Positions 8,881 to 17,342 of a stretch of DNA of 64,000 nucleotides are shown here, piece after piece (positions within the stretch are counted from its first letter, which is position 1; each line of letters starts with the position of its first letter). The notes under the pieces are model-generated. The model was not told where the DNA came from. It saw only the letters and a program-made list of their open reading frames with translations, and searched no databases. The position numbers and the translations under genes are program-made. The stretch comes from Ruegeria sp. A3M17. GTDB taxonomy: Bacteria; Pseudomonadota; Alphaproteobacteria; Rhodobacterales; Rhodobacteraceae. The DNA lies in assembly GCF_003318255.1 (NCBI RefSeq), contig NZ_QOCF01000007.1:229610-293609 (forward strand), written 5' to 3'.

Positions 8881-9028
8881 GTTACCCTTCCCAAATAGTC
8901 TTGCCCCACTCATACACATCCCGATCCGCATGGGCGAGACACGAAATTGTAGTAAGGGCATTCCAACGAGAACTGGTGCAACACCACACGGCAGTTGCAC
9001 TGAAAAATCGCTAGTTTCTGCTGGATTA

Positions 9029-9044
9029 TGGTGCGGTCGAGAAG
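9029..9044. other. attL: 16-bp copy of the tRNA-Leu 3' end
   Basis: TGGTGCGGTCGAGAAG is identical to 24703-24718, which is the 3' end (CCA, discriminator, acceptor strand) of the tRNA-Leu gene. Flanking bases are partly similar (GCTGG-TT upstream). It marks the left boundary of the integrated element. Confidence 0.85.
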
Positions 9045-9128
9045 CATCCGGCGATTTCGAACTAGCTTCTCAAACCCCTTATATTCATAGGCGAAACACC
9101 TTAGGGCAGTCCTCGGGTCTTACCAAAT

Positions 9129-9159
9129 GTGTGCTGTATTGATAGCTAGCGTGTGCTGT
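9129..9159 (+). repeat. Left pair of GTGTGCTGT direct repeats (candidate integrase arm sites)
   Basis: GTGTGCTGT occurs at 9129-9137 and 9151-9159, 85 bp inside attL. The same 9-mer occurs twice near the other end of the island in the same orientation. Confidence 0.6.
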
Positions 9160-9183
9160 CAATGATTGTCAATTTGAATGCCA

Positions 9184-9819
9184 CTAGGGGTTTGGGAGAC
9201 GGTCACAGACATCTGTCGTGTTCCAAGTCGCCTCAACCCCAACGACACCTGCGCTTGCCGAAGCCTTGATTTCATTTGGGCGTACAGGAAGATCACATGC
9301 ACCCTTCAACGCCATCATCATACCTTCCATCAGCTTATCCTGAATTGCAGTAACGGTTGACCCCAAGGAAAACGCGGCCTGCACCGGTTCGATGTTTCCG
9401 CCGGACTTAAACACATAACCTTCAACTCCATCAACATTTGGGACCGCCATGTAATCTACTAAACCCGGTCCGGCCATCGACCGATATACAGACCAGGAAA
9501 CATCTGGTTTTGAAGGCAAGGTATCTACGATGTCATCGTCAACCCAACCTTGGGCCATCATTTGGGCTGCGAGATTATCAGACGACAACCCACCTGCCGC
9601 TTTCATCCATGACCGATCGTCGTAAGTGAATTCTGGTACGGTATCCAAACCCATAGTCGTTAAGCCCGACACCATCCCATTATCTTCATCGACGGTAATG
9701 GCGCCATTGCTTGTTGCTTTGACTATACCATCTAAGGCGTCCGAATTCAGTTTTTGGGCGTACAGTTCTGACGAATGAAAGGTACTCAAAACCAAAGATA
9801 TTGCTGCAACTGCCTTCAT
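9184..9819 (-). CDS. Hypothetical secreted protein
   Basis: A 211-residue protein I do not recognise. The first ~21 residues (MKAVAAISLVLSTFHSSELYA) look like a Sec signal peptide with a likely cut after LYA, so it should be periplasmic or secreted. The mature part is acidic, has two cysteines (in GACDLPV and DVCDRLP) that could form a disulfide, and lacks transmembrane segments or repeats. GAGGA seven to eight bases ahead of the ATG supports the start. It is the first gene inside attL and stands alone, with no operon partner. Nothing in it suggests an enzymatic function. Confidence 0.6.
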   Translation of the reverse strand: MKAVAAISLVLSTFHSSELYAQKLNSDALDGIVKATSNGAITVDEDNGMVSGLTTMGLDTVPEFTYDDRSWMKAAGGLSSDNLAAQMMAQGWVDDDIVDTLPSKPDVSWSVYRSMAGPGLVDYMAVPNVDGVEGYVFKSGGNIEPVQAAFSLGSTVTAIQDKLMEGMMMALKGACDLPVRPNEIKASASAGVVGVEATWNTTDVCDRLPNP

Positions 9820-10145
9820 AACAATTCCTCTAACTAACTGCTGGTAATGGTCTCACTTTAGGCAAAAAAAGCCACATCCGTCCAACTGAAATGAAACGCT
9901 CATCAACGACCACAAGCACTCCAGAACTTAAAGCGCCCCAAGTTTTTTAGCGAAAAAATTTGAATGCCTGAGATAGATATAGGCGCTACGCGCTACCCCC
10001 CGTCAGGGTGCCGATAGACCAAAATTCCACCTACAGGAATGCCCCTTTAGTGCCATAAAAACATAGGCTTGACGTGTGATTCTACATGATTCATCTAGGC
10101 ATTGCATCGCATCGGTGCAGCACTACCAAGAATAGGAATAGTAGA
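9820..10145. other. Intergenic gap inside the island
   Basis: About 325 bp without a convincing gene. It contains a GCGCTACGCGCTA tandem-like stretch near 9990 and a TTGACG hexamer near 10073 that might be a -35 element for the small ORF that follows. I see no RNA gene. Confidence 0.4.
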
Positions 10146-10313
10146 ATGATCGTCTTTGACTTTTGCGTCGGCCCCTTTGACTTGCTCGTCGAGCGTTACC
10201 CGCATTCAGTGCCTCTTAACGTGACCCGTGAGGGACCGGGCGAGGTATTCGTTGATGTTGGCCGCTACCAACTGATGTTCATGAACCACCGGAAGACGGC
10301 TAAGGCAGCCTGA
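10146..10313 (+). CDS. Small hypothetical protein (55 aa)
   Basis: A 55-residue reading frame beginning MIVFDFCVGPFDLLVERY, with AGGA about 8 bases before the ATG. A longer frame opens at 10086 but has no ribosome site. The peptide is neutral, without signal peptide or membrane helix, and ends KTAKAA. It lies about 145 bp upstream of the serine recombinase on the same strand, so it could share its transcript. I do not recognise the family, and a spurious ORF is possible. Confidence 0.35.
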   Translation: MIVFDFCVGPFDLLVERYPHSVPLNVTREGPGEVFVDVGRYQLMFMNHRKTAKAA

Positions 10314-10456
10314 GTACGCGCGTCTCAATTGACCGGAGTGTAACAAGACAAGTGCCAACCTCTTAATAACCGTCTCATTTAAGTGGGGTTGAAACTTAAA
10401 GTACACCTTCCTACTTAACCTTTATAGGTAAATGATACACTTTCGGAGACAGGCAC

Positions 10457-11008
10457 ATGCTCATCGGATACGCACGGACATCCACAGCAGACCAGATTGC
10501 AGGCTTTGAGGCGCAGCAGCGTGAGCTTACTGAACGTGGTTGCGAGAAGGTGTTCGCGGAACAGGTCAGCAGTGTAAAGCAGCGAGGTCAGCTTGAGGCG
10601 GCCATAGACTTTGCCCGTGAAGGCGACACTTTGGTTGTCACTAAGCTGGACCGTCTGGCGCGCTCTGTCCCTGACCTCATCGATATACGCAAGCGGCTTT
10701 CAGGCAAAGGCGTCCAACTGCACATCATGAACATGCCAATGATGAATGACAGCGCCACAGCGCAAATGCTTGAGACCATCCTTGGGGCTGTAGCTCAGTT
10801 CGAACGCGAGGTGATGCTTGAACGGCAGCGCGAAGGCATTGCTAAGGCTAAGGCAGAGGGGAAGTTCAAAGGACGTCCTGCCATGGATAAGACCAAGGCC
10901 ACAGCCATCCGTGAGGCGTTCGAGAACGGTGTGAAGCCAACCCAGATTGCGAGGGACTTCGGGGTCAGCAGAGCGACGGTTTATAGGTTGGCCAAAGAGG
11001 CCGCCTAG
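10457..11008 (+). CDS. Serine recombinase (resolvase/invertase family)
   Basis: A 183-residue small serine recombinase of the Hin/Tn3-resolvase type. The N-terminal catalytic domain opens MLIGYARTST, with the nucleophile Ser9 preceded by Arg7, and TKLDRLARS (Arg66, Arg69) supplies the active-site arginines. A long helix (QFEREVMLERQREGIAKAKAEGKFKGRPA) connects to a C-terminal helix-turn-helix (TQIARDFGVSRATVYRLAKEAA). It would cut and rejoin DNA at short crossover sites as a dimer or tetramer. Length is normal and the reading frame intact. GGAG lies 8 bases before the start. No obvious pair of inverted crossover sites flanks it, so it may be a resolvase left from a transposon or plasmid rather than an active inversion switch. 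Confidence 0.9.
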   Translation: MLIGYARTSTADQIAGFEAQQRELTERGCEKVFAEQVSSVKQRGQLEAAIDFAREGDTLVVTKLDRLARSVPDLIDIRKRLSGKGVQLHIMNMPMMNDSATAQMLETILGAVAQFEREVMLERQREGIAKAKAEGKFKGRPAMDKTKATAIREAFENGVKPTQIARDFGVSRATVYRLAKEAA

Positions 11009-11032
11009 GGTCTGGCCCCATAAAGCGCCTAA

Positions 11033-11155
11033 AAGCAGCCGTTCGATGCGAAGTGCTTCAACGACCGAGTTGCGGACTTAGCTGTCGTTCTCAAAACCAA
11101 CGGGTTCAATACAATAGACAACCTGAGACACTACCTATTTGAGACAGTGCCCTGA
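11033..11155 (+). pseudogene. Possible remnant of a degraded gene
   Basis: After an in-frame stop, a 40-codon frame without a start codon reads KQPFDAKCFNDRVADLAVVL and then KTNGFNTIDNLRHYLFETVP before TGA. Its composition looks protein-like, as if it were the end of a lost gene. It begins with the CAGCCGTTCGATGC repeat, so repeat-derived sequence is an alternative. Weak evidence. Confidence 0.2.
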
Positions 11156-11209
11156 TAGCAGGCGCTGTCGCTATGCGGCTTCGTGCTTGCTAAAAGCTTA
11201 TGCTTGAGT

Positions 11210-11764
11210 TCAATCTGTGCTGATTTCCGAATCCGGGTAGGCTGCTTCTTGGGACGCAGCAACTTCACCTGAATTGTTGGTCATAATACCAACCAAAAGG
11301 TTCATGTCTGCAAATACCGAATCATCGATGATGATGTAGCTCTTTTCAAGCGTAAGGGAGTCGGGCCCCTCCAACAGCGTGTAATCAAACGTCAGATTGC
11401 TGTCGGTCAGTTGGGGATTGGTGATCTCAACTATCAAAGACGTTGCTTTGCCGTCGACTTCCCCGATAACTGCAGCATTGGGCGGGTCTTCTGCAAAGCT
11501 GTCTTTGCCTTCGTTCCAGGCATCGATCAGTTTTTCAGTCGGCACAACGCTCGCGGCACGAAGCGGTCGGTCAGCGAATACAATCATGTGGTTACCCGTA
11601 CCGTTCAGAGTGAGCGTTCCGTCAGACAGAGTTGCCTCATCTGCATGTTGGACAAACAGCACCTTGGGTTTTTCCTGGGTTTCATCCTCAGATTGAGCCA
11701 TCGCTGATGTCGAACAAACCACAACTGCTGCCACGGCTCCGAGAATTCTCATTGAAATGCTCAT
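11210..11764 (-). CDS. Hypothetical periplasmic protein
   Basis: A 184-residue protein that I do not recognise. A Sec signal peptide (MSISMRILGAVAAVVVCSTSAMAQ) is followed by an acidic, cysteine-poor mature domain of beta-rich appearance (TLSDGTLTLNGTGNHMIVF, ADRPLRAASVVPTEKLIDAW). Similar signal-bearing proteins with a GNHMIVFADRP-like segment occur as hypotheticals in marine bacteria. The start at 11764 is preferred to the longer frame because GGAG lies about six bases ahead of it and the signal peptide starts there. It stands alone between the serine recombinase and a 430-bp gap. Location in the periplasm is well supported, function is not. Confidence 0.6.
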   Translation of the reverse strand: MSISMRILGAVAAVVVCSTSAMAQSEDETQEKPKVLFVQHADEATLSDGTLTLNGTGNHMIVFADRPLRAASVVPTEKLIDAWNEGKDSFAEDPPNAAVIGEVDGKATSLIVEITNPQLTDSNLTFDYTLLEGPDSLTLEKSYIIIDDSVFADMNLLVGIMTNNSGEVAASQEAAYPDSEISTD

Positions 11765-11785
11765 TTCTATCTCCTTTAATCGCAA

Positions 11786-12215
11786 TCATCATATTGCGCT
11801 GGTTGCACCTAGAGCTTCTCGTCATGCTGGCTCTGATTGCTTCTTCACTCCCTACATGTGCATGGCCCGCTATGCGGTTCAAGAGAACATTAATTATTCT
11901 TAAAGATGCGCCCCAATTGGAAGGCATCTTTTGGGTGGTATGCAGAGGGAAATTGACCAAAACATCGTATGTCAGTAATCAATATTAGTCCTTAAGCATC
12001 ACGGTCATTTACTGACGGTGGTCGGGAATACATCCTGCGGTCGTAGTATACTGTGTTTTAATGCAAGTAAGTATAGGCTCTGAGCCGACATCTGACGGTT
12101 TCAGTAGGTCATAGGGTCGGTTCGGTCTGCATTAAGGTCGGCTGAGCGGGACAAAGCCGGCATTCGATTTCTCGCACCGAATGTCGGCTTCCGAGATCGC
12201 GCTTTTAAAAGCCAC
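11786..12215. repeat. Intergenic gap with hairpin-rich repeat-like sequence
   Basis: No gene is seen in this 430-bp stretch. It contains GGCTCTGAGCC near 12078, AAGGTCGGCT at about 12134, and a strong hairpin at 12156-12187 (11-bp arms GCCGGCATTCG / CGAATGTCGGC, one G-T pair). AAGGTCGGCT recurs near 18470 with a similar context, so this looks like a dispersed degenerate intergenic repeat. Confidence 0.4.
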
Positions 12216-13043
12216 TTAGGTAGGGGGTCGGCAGTAGCCGTACCAAGCTCGATCTAACGTTGCGTTATGGGGCCGCATGTTTAGCACATACATCTGGTTC
12301 CCAAAATCAAAGTGCCAATACTCCGAGGGGTAATTTACAAACCCGGCTTCTGACATGACCCAGTACAATAAACGGCGGTGGATCAGAGCGGCATTGTCAT
12401 CTTTGATATGACCAAGGTCAAACGCTTGCTCCAATTTGTCGGTATGGGCCGCAGAGCTAAGATCATCGAATGCAGCGCCCATATCCATTTCCTCACCAGT
12501 ATCGAGTGAGCGGAGCATTACGTCGATTGAGGCCCCAGTTGAATGTGTCGGCCAGGTCGTCGCATCATCCAGATCGAACCTTCGAGGGTCCGAGCTGTAC
12601 TGACTGGTCAGAGCTTCCAACTCAGCTTGGAGAAGATTTGGATGATCCTTTTTGACCTTTTCTAACGCCCATGCCCATAGACCGCATTGTGTATCAATTG
12701 GGCGATAGGCGTCATAAACAACAAGTTCACAACCAAAAGTTGCCAAGACTTTGTTTGCCGATAGAAGCATCGGGACCAAACTTTGACGGCACCACATGCG
12801 AGGGAGACTCCCATCAATCCTCTTGCCGTATGGAGCGTTTGAGCCGTCCGAAACGTGATAATAGGGCAAGATTGCAATACCTTGCGCGCCAATATCAATA
12901 AGCGCTTCCGAACCACGAGGATCTGAATCATCTATTTGGACAAAATGATAGTTTCGTGCGTCAAGGTCTCTATCCCTAGGCGGGATCGGCGGAAGCTCGG
13001 ATTTTATCACTGACGGTTTTTCCTGTGTCGGGCTTTGGTTCAA
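12216..13043 (-). CDS. D-alanyl-D-alanine dipeptidase-like protein (VanX/DdpX, M15D)
   Basis: A 275-residue zinc peptidase of the VanX type. Visible motifs, in order, are YDAYRP, the zinc-binding segment THSTGASIDVML (His and Asp spaced as in VanX SxHxxGxAxD) and EYWHFDF with the catalytic Glu and third zinc ligand. It would hydrolyse D-Ala-D-Ala in the cytoplasm; no signal peptide is present. In vancomycin-resistance clusters VanX removes the normal dipeptide, but no vanH/vanA partners are here, so a nutritional or cell-wall recycling role is more likely. The frame begins with TTG and no clear ribosome site; a GTG at residue 12 is an alternative start. It is an island gene without an operon partner. 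Confidence 0.8.
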   Translation of the reverse strand: MNQSPTQEKPSVIKSELPPIPPRDRDLDARNYHFVQIDDSDPRGSEALIDIGAQGIAILPYYHVSDGSNAPYGKRIDGSLPRMWCRQSLVPMLLSANKVLATFGCELVVYDAYRPIDTQCGLWAWALEKVKKDHPNLLQAELEALTSQYSSDPRRFDLDDATTWPTHSTGASIDVMLRSLDTGEEMDMGAAFDDLSSAAHTDKLEQAFDLGHIKDDNAALIHRRLLYWVMSEAGFVNYPSEYWHFDFGNQMYVLNMRPHNATLDRAWYGYCRPPT

Positions 13044-13178
13044 AGCTAGAGAACGTGACTAACCCATGCAAGAAATGTTTAGCTGACACATGACATGCAG
13101 TCATTGGCGCGACGTGCAGCATCCGGCAAAATGGGCTCACAGCAGACATTTGAAAGTCAACAAATAGGAGCGACGGCC

Positions 13179-13418
13179 ATGAAGAAGCTTTCAGCTATAC
13201 TTAATAGGTGGCCGGTCTTCTACTTGTTGCTCGTATGCTCGTTGATAATTGCCATGCAGATGGGCCTGATGATGGCCTGGCATTTTGGACTCGATTTCTT
13301 TGCAGATGATAAAGAACTGTTTGTTTACATCTTTAGTTGGGCATGGGTGGCTTGGGCTGTGACAGTGGTAGTCTTACTTTTGCAATTTATGAGTAATAAG
13401 TTTGGCGACCGAAAGTAG
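13179..13418 (+). CDS. DUF2798-like small membrane protein
   Basis: A 79-residue protein with two predicted membrane helices, about residues 10-35 (WPVFYLLLVCSLIIAMQMG) and 47-70 (FVYIFSWAWVAWAVTVVVLL), separated by a short acidic loop. Size and topology match the DUF2798 family of unknown function. GGAG eight bases before the ATG fixes the start, so the longer open frame from 13095 is rejected. It is divergent from the VanX-like gene, and the ~135-bp space between them probably holds both promoters. Confidence 0.65.
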   Translation: MKKLSAILNRWPVFYLLLVCSLIIAMQMGLMMAWHFGLDFFADDKELFVYIFSWAWVAWAVTVVVLLLQFMSNKFGDRK

Positions 13419-13738
13419 TTGGAAAACTAGGAGCTTGCGCCGATGCCTGCTGGGCGGGTCATTGGTAGTTCACAATAGGGAGCCAAGGTTCGCTCTGCGG
13501 ACCTTCCAGCCGTTCGCTGCGCCAGTTTCCAACGGCCGCTGATTGCGCATCACGACATTGCGTTCCAACAGGCGGGCGGATTGCAGACCTTCACTGCGCT
13601 TTACACCAAGGTCTCCTATGCGTCCCCAGGCTGCTCTATGCTAGTATGGTAAACTTGGTGTTGGGAGCCTGTAAAGACACAGGCTCCAGAGTTAAGATTG
13701 TTGGACCACCTGTATGGCAGAACTTGTAAGTAAGGCAC
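13419..13738. repeat. Intergenic gap with island repeat
   Basis: No gene is visible in these 320 bp. The 14-mer CAGCCGTTCGCTGC at 13507-13520 recurs exactly at 18561-18574 and with one change at 11036-11049. The rest resembles degraded coding or repeat sequence. Confidence 0.4.
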
Positions 13739-14719
13739 CTATTCTACTTTTCGGATAAACTGGGTCATATTGTAGCCGTATTCACCGTCGCTGACCATTT
13801 GGCTGGGTCCGTAATGGCGCATGAGTACGTTGAACTTTCCTGTGGTGTTGCCTTCCACAGTCGGGATGTTGTTTGGCATCCCGGCACACCCAAAGCGCAG
13901 CGTAAACGTTCCATCTGCGTTTTGCTCCGGGTTCATTTCACTAGAGACGTTTGCTACGTCGTTAAACATGTAACCGTCGGCATTATACACGGTCGCCGAC
14001 CAGAAATACTCCGCTTCCGGGTCAACGAATGTGGTCTCATAGCAGGCGTCTGCATCAAAGTAGGGACTTGTCTGGTAGATATTGTCCAGCACCATCGCGC
14101 CGCCCCAACCTCCAGCCGCACCAACATAATTCATGTAAGGTGTTTGGCCACTCTCAACGTTGCTGTAGGCTGTCGCCTGATGATAACCGTCACTAAAATC
14201 GGCGTTCCCTTTGGCCTCGATTTCTTCAAACGAGGCCTCATCCCAGTCCTGTATGATGAACTGTTGTGGCTCTGGTGCTTCAACAACGAGATTGTCGCGC
14301 AAATCCGCATCGAGTGTTCGCACGATCACAAATGCGAAATCCGTTTTTGCAGTAATATTGTAGCGACCCGGCCCATAGATCATGCGCTGCGTTTCATGGT
14401 TTTCATCGATGATCTGGGTCGTCACGTATTTGTCTGTCTCAGGGATGGTGATGTACACTTCCCGACTGGACACATCGAACACTGAGGTCGAATAGTCCGT
14501 GTCGCGGTTCATGCGTACGACAAACTGCTCAGCCGGATCGCTACTTGGCACTGGCATCTTCAGGAAGGTATTGATGCTGCCGGCCTTTTCGATGATGGCT
14601 GCAAATCGCAAGTTGGTATAAGCCTGCGGAAAGTTTTCTTCAGTTACGATGGTCGGCTCGGCTTGAGCGAAGCTCGCCATCAACGAGGCAGTTGTGGCGA
14701 GTAATAAGGTTTTTTTCAT
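13739..14719 (-). CDS. DUF1254/DUF1214-type secreted protein, short form
   Basis: A 326-residue protein with a signal peptide (MKKTLLLATTASLMASFAQA) and therefore periplasmic. The N-terminal half resembles DUF1254 (VVRMNRDTDYSTSVFDVSS, then VYITIPETDKYVTTQIIDENH). The C-terminal third resembles DUF1214, with the typical FWSATVYNADGYMFN stretch and a final beta-strand region ending NMTQFIRKVE. The family has no established biochemical role. It is the last gene of a minus-strand group with a small membrane protein and a full-length DUF1254 protein, so the two DUF1254 proteins likely act together. AGGATC lies a few bases before the ATG. Confidence 0.75.
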   Translation of the reverse strand: MKKTLLLATTASLMASFAQAEPTIVTEENFPQAYTNLRFAAIIEKAGSINTFLKMPVPSSDPAEQFVVRMNRDTDYSTSVFDVSSREVYITIPETDKYVTTQIIDENHETQRMIYGPGRYNITAKTDFAFVIVRTLDADLRDNLVVEAPEPQQFIIQDWDEASFEEIEAKGNADFSDGYHQATAYSNVESGQTPYMNYVGAAGGWGGAMVLDNIYQTSPYFDADACYETTFVDPEAEYFWSATVYNADGYMFNDVANVSSEMNPEQNADGTFTLRFGCAGMPNNIPTVEGNTTGKFNVLMRHYGPSQMVSDGEYGYNMTQFIRKVE

Positions 14720-14769
14720 GTTGTGATCCTACGTTTTACTTCGGTTTTCACTTTGTTTGGCTTGGTATT

Positions 14770-15171
14770 TTAGGCTTCTGAATACTGGTTTCTGCTGATT
14801 GCGTTCCTCATAGAAACGAGGAAACAAACCAAGCAGATCGCCCAGATAACACCCTTCAGAATGACTGAATTTACGTCTTCGTGGGGGTGGTCAGGGCGGA
14901 ATGTCTCCTGTCTGAGCCAAGCCTCCAGGTGCGCCGCAAACGGAACAAACATTCCTCCGGTTGCGTAGGCCCAGGCCGAGGCCATTAGCGTCGGCCCCCA
15001 AATGGCACCGCTGCGCCAGACAAGAGCTGCCGCCAAAAGCAACAAGCCACACAAATAGTCTTCGATCATTGTTGTGGCGTTGATGGAAAAGTATCCAACG
15101 CCTCTGCGCGCTGTTTCGCCAACTAGAAAAACAGCGACCATCAGCCATGTTAAGTAGTAGACAATTTTCAT
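14770..15171 (-). CDS. Small integral membrane protein of DUF1254 cluster
   Basis: A 133-residue protein with about four hydrophobic segments (residues ~5-20, 35-53, 58-75 and 105-125), ending in a short polar tail. I do not recognise the family. The start at 15171 (MKIVYYLTWL) has AGGAA five bases upstream, whereas the longer frame has no ribosome site and overlaps the neighbour. It lies between two DUF1254 genes on the same strand, 50 and 84 bp away, which suggests cotranscription. It might anchor or export them, but that is inference from position alone. Confidence 0.6.
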   Translation of the reverse strand: MKIVYYLTWLMVAVFLVGETARRGVGYFSINATTMIEDYLCGLLLLAAALVWRSGAIWGPTLMASAWAYATGGMFVPFAAHLEAWLRQETFRPDHPHEDVNSVILKGVIWAICLVCFLVSMRNAISRNQYSEA

Positions 15172-15254
15172 ACTGTTTCCTGTTTCGGTTCTTTCGGAGA
15201 GCTTGGAATTCAAGACTGCGCCGGGCTCTGCGACCGCAGGCCCGGCGCACATGA

Positions 15255-16829
15255 TCAATCAAGCAGTTCGATGTCCCCAGGACGCCAGGTTTTTTCGAAC
15301 CAGGGCTCGGTTGGGCTATAGAGCCGCAGAATTGCGAAGAAGCCTTTACCGGGAACAGTTTCGATCCAGTTGGTTTCCAAGCCTTCCGGAGCTTCCGGCC
15401 CAAAGTACAGGTCTACTGAACCATCTTCGTTGTAGGTCACCGAATCTTTGTGCTTTTCGCTGTTGTAGCTCGGAAACGGCTGACTTGTTTGAAGCTGCGA
15501 ACGTGTTTGCGGATCGTAGAGTACGATAGACAGGAAGTTATCCGCAGGCGGATCGGCCGGGATGTTCAACCGATAATTCTTTCCACCATCAAGGTAGTCG
15601 CCATTCTCGTCCAAAGCGCCCCACGCATATTGCGACCCTTTCCCAATTAGTTTTAAGGTCATCGCCGGGGTGTTAACAGTCGCGAAGTAGAAGAACTCAG
15701 TCCGGCCATCAAGATCACGTCCTCCCGCACCTTCATCGCGCAGGAATTCGTAGTTTCCACCCGGAAATCCAACTTTCCAATAGCTTCCTTCGTAGATGAA
15801 GTCCGCTGGATTGCGTTCATACCAAAGCAAAGTGCGCGCTGTCGCGTTTGCAACCTCGGCCGCTTTGATCAGGATGTTCTTCATCCGCAAATCCGGATTA
15901 AACGGCTTTCCTTTCTGAACACCGACGGATGCGAACAGTCCGCGCAGTTCAGGATCGAGAAACGGAACCGGCTCACGATCAATTACCGTATGCAGCTCTT
16001 TGAAAAAGTCGAAATCGGTGGAGTGGATCGTATTATACGCCACACCTGACATATTGGTGAATTCCATCTCTGGCGGGTTGTCTTTCTGCGCCAACGGATA
16101 GATTTTCAATCCCTCGCGGAACAGGTTGCTGGAGAAATCCGGCTTGCCATCTTTCAGGAAGCCACGGGCAATGAACCAATTGATCCAACTTGTAGACTGA
16201 GCGACAAAATAGGTTTCACCGTCGATCTCGGTTTCCAGGCCGCCAACCGGCCCTTCCAGATCACCTTCGTAATCCGGTGGCAGGATCAGGTATTTGCCAC
16301 CTTTACCAGCATCCGGACCGGGCGCACCTGTGTCCACAACAAACCGAAAGAACGCGTCGTTGACCGTTCCCGGACCTGTGCCCGCCGGAAGTTCAATGAC
16401 AGTCGGTCCGTCTTCCTCCAAATTAAGGATAGCGCTGACATAAACGGTGTCCGTATTGCCGGTCAGGAACAGAGAATTGCTGTCCATAAGATCATCGAAG
16501 ATCGACACGTGGTTGGAGCTGGTCTTGCCATCGCGCATCTCGCTGCGACGGATAGCTTCGAGCGATGCGGCGGGCATACCATTCAGGAATGTTTGTACAC
16601 CGCGAATGTAATCGAGGTGGTTATAAAGTGCCTCTGCTGTAGCCGTAGTGGGAATACCGTCAAAAAATTCGATGTCGCCCACCCGAGTTGGATACTTGTC
16701 GGGCGTGAGCAGTCCTTTCGGGATTTTAGTGTTATAGCCTGGTGTTGGGTCGTCGGCGTGCACCGGCCCGTTGAGCAAGCAAAACGAGAAAATCGCGGCG
16801 CTGCATATCTTTAATGTCAAAAACTTCAC
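15255..16829 (-). CDS. DUF1254 domain-containing secreted protein, full length
   Basis: A 524-residue protein starting with GTG, preceded by AAGGA. Residues 1-26 form a signal peptide (…CLLNGPVHADD), so it is periplasmic or extracellular. The N-terminal domain (about 60-180: GNTDTVYVSAILNLEEDGPTV) is DUF1254, and the C-terminal domain (about 400-515: NFLSIVLYDPQTRSQLQT, then DLYFGPEAPEG and FFAILRLYSPTEPWF) is DUF1214. Such two-domain proteins are widespread and functionally undefined. It is upstream of a membrane protein and a shorter paralogue, and downstream of a DRQ-rich secreted protein. A LysR gene points the other way and may control the group. Confidence 0.85.
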   Translation of the reverse strand: MKFLTLKICSAAIFSFCLLNGPVHADDPTPGYNTKIPKGLLTPDKYPTRVGDIEFFDGIPTTATAEALYNHLDYIRGVQTFLNGMPAASLEAIRRSEMRDGKTSSNHVSIFDDLMDSNSLFLTGNTDTVYVSAILNLEEDGPTVIELPAGTGPGTVNDAFFRFVVDTGAPGPDAGKGGKYLILPPDYEGDLEGPVGGLETEIDGETYFVAQSTSWINWFIARGFLKDGKPDFSSNLFREGLKIYPLAQKDNPPEMEFTNMSGVAYNTIHSTDFDFFKELHTVIDREPVPFLDPELRGLFASVGVQKGKPFNPDLRMKNILIKAAEVANATARTLLWYERNPADFIYEGSYWKVGFPGGNYEFLRDEGAGGRDLDGRTEFFYFATVNTPAMTLKLIGKGSQYAWGALDENGDYLDGGKNYRLNIPADPPADNFLSIVLYDPQTRSQLQTSQPFPSYNSEKHKDSVTYNEDGSVDLYFGPEAPEGLETNWIETVPGKGFFAILRLYSPTEPWFEKTWRPGDIELLD

Positions 16830-16916
16830 TTTGTTTTCCTTTATGGTCTGTTTTCGTTTTTGTCAGGATACTTCGGCCCTTGCGGTGTCCAACTACAGTT
16901 GGAGATGCAATTTCGT

Positions 16917-17177
16917 CTATCCGTCGCTGTTCCGGTCTTGCCGTCCGTCCTGCTTGCAATCGCGTTTGTCTTTCCCCGCACCTTCGGCCTGACGGCAGTC
17001 CTGACGATCATCGGAACGGTCATCGCGGTCGTCTTGACGGTCACCCCTGCGATCTTGCCGTCGATCAGAGCCCTGAGTTTGAGCGAATTGAATATGAGGT
17101 GAAACGCCACTGGAAAGTTCGAAATGAACCGGTATCGCAGCGCCTATGACGAGTGCAGCGGCCGCAACTAATGACAT
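16917..17177 (-). CDS. Small secreted Asp/Arg/Gln-rich protein
   Basis: An 86-residue protein with an N-terminal hydrophobic signal segment (MSLVAAAALVIGAAIPVHF), followed by a tail built almost only of D, R, Q, K and G, with DRRQDRRGDRQDD-type repeats and two cysteines in the DCRQAEGAGKDKRDCKQ segment. Similar DR-rich secreted peptides with a DCRQ..GKDKRDCKQ core occur in Roseobacters, so I take it as real although its function is unknown. The high charge and regular spacing suggest a nucleic-acid, metal or polyanion-binding polypeptide. It lies 88 bp upstream of the DUF1254 gene on the same strand and could lead that operon. The frame opens at 17285, but the signal sequence points to 17177. 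Confidence 0.55.
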   Translation of the reverse strand: MSLVAAAALVIGAAIPVHFELSSGVSPHIQFAQTQGSDRRQDRRGDRQDDRDDRSDDRQDCRQAEGAGKDKRDCKQDGRQDRNSDG

Positions 17178-17319
17178 TCTCAAATGAAGCAAGAAATCCA
17201 GTGCACGTATTCCTTCTCTGCTTGGGAGAGGTATGAGCAGTCTATGGTTTCGAAGTATCCAAGCAACTCCCATGTCCTCAATCATTGTAAAATGGTATGT
17301 GGTTCTGGCAGTCGAAACA

Positions 17320-17335
17320 ATTGATCGCTATCAAT
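17320..17335. promoter_or_regulatory. LysR-type operator palindrome
   Basis: ATTGAT-CGCT-ATCAAT is a perfect inverted repeat with the T-N11-A geometry of LysR boxes. It sits directly before the LysR start and between the divergent regulator and the DRQ/DUF1254 genes. Confidence 0.5.
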
Positions 17336-17342
17336 AGTGGTT

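Noticed and set aside
10457..11008. Active DNA-inversion switch around the serine recombinase
   Set aside because: No matching inverted repeats flanking a promoter or coding segment could be found near the gene.
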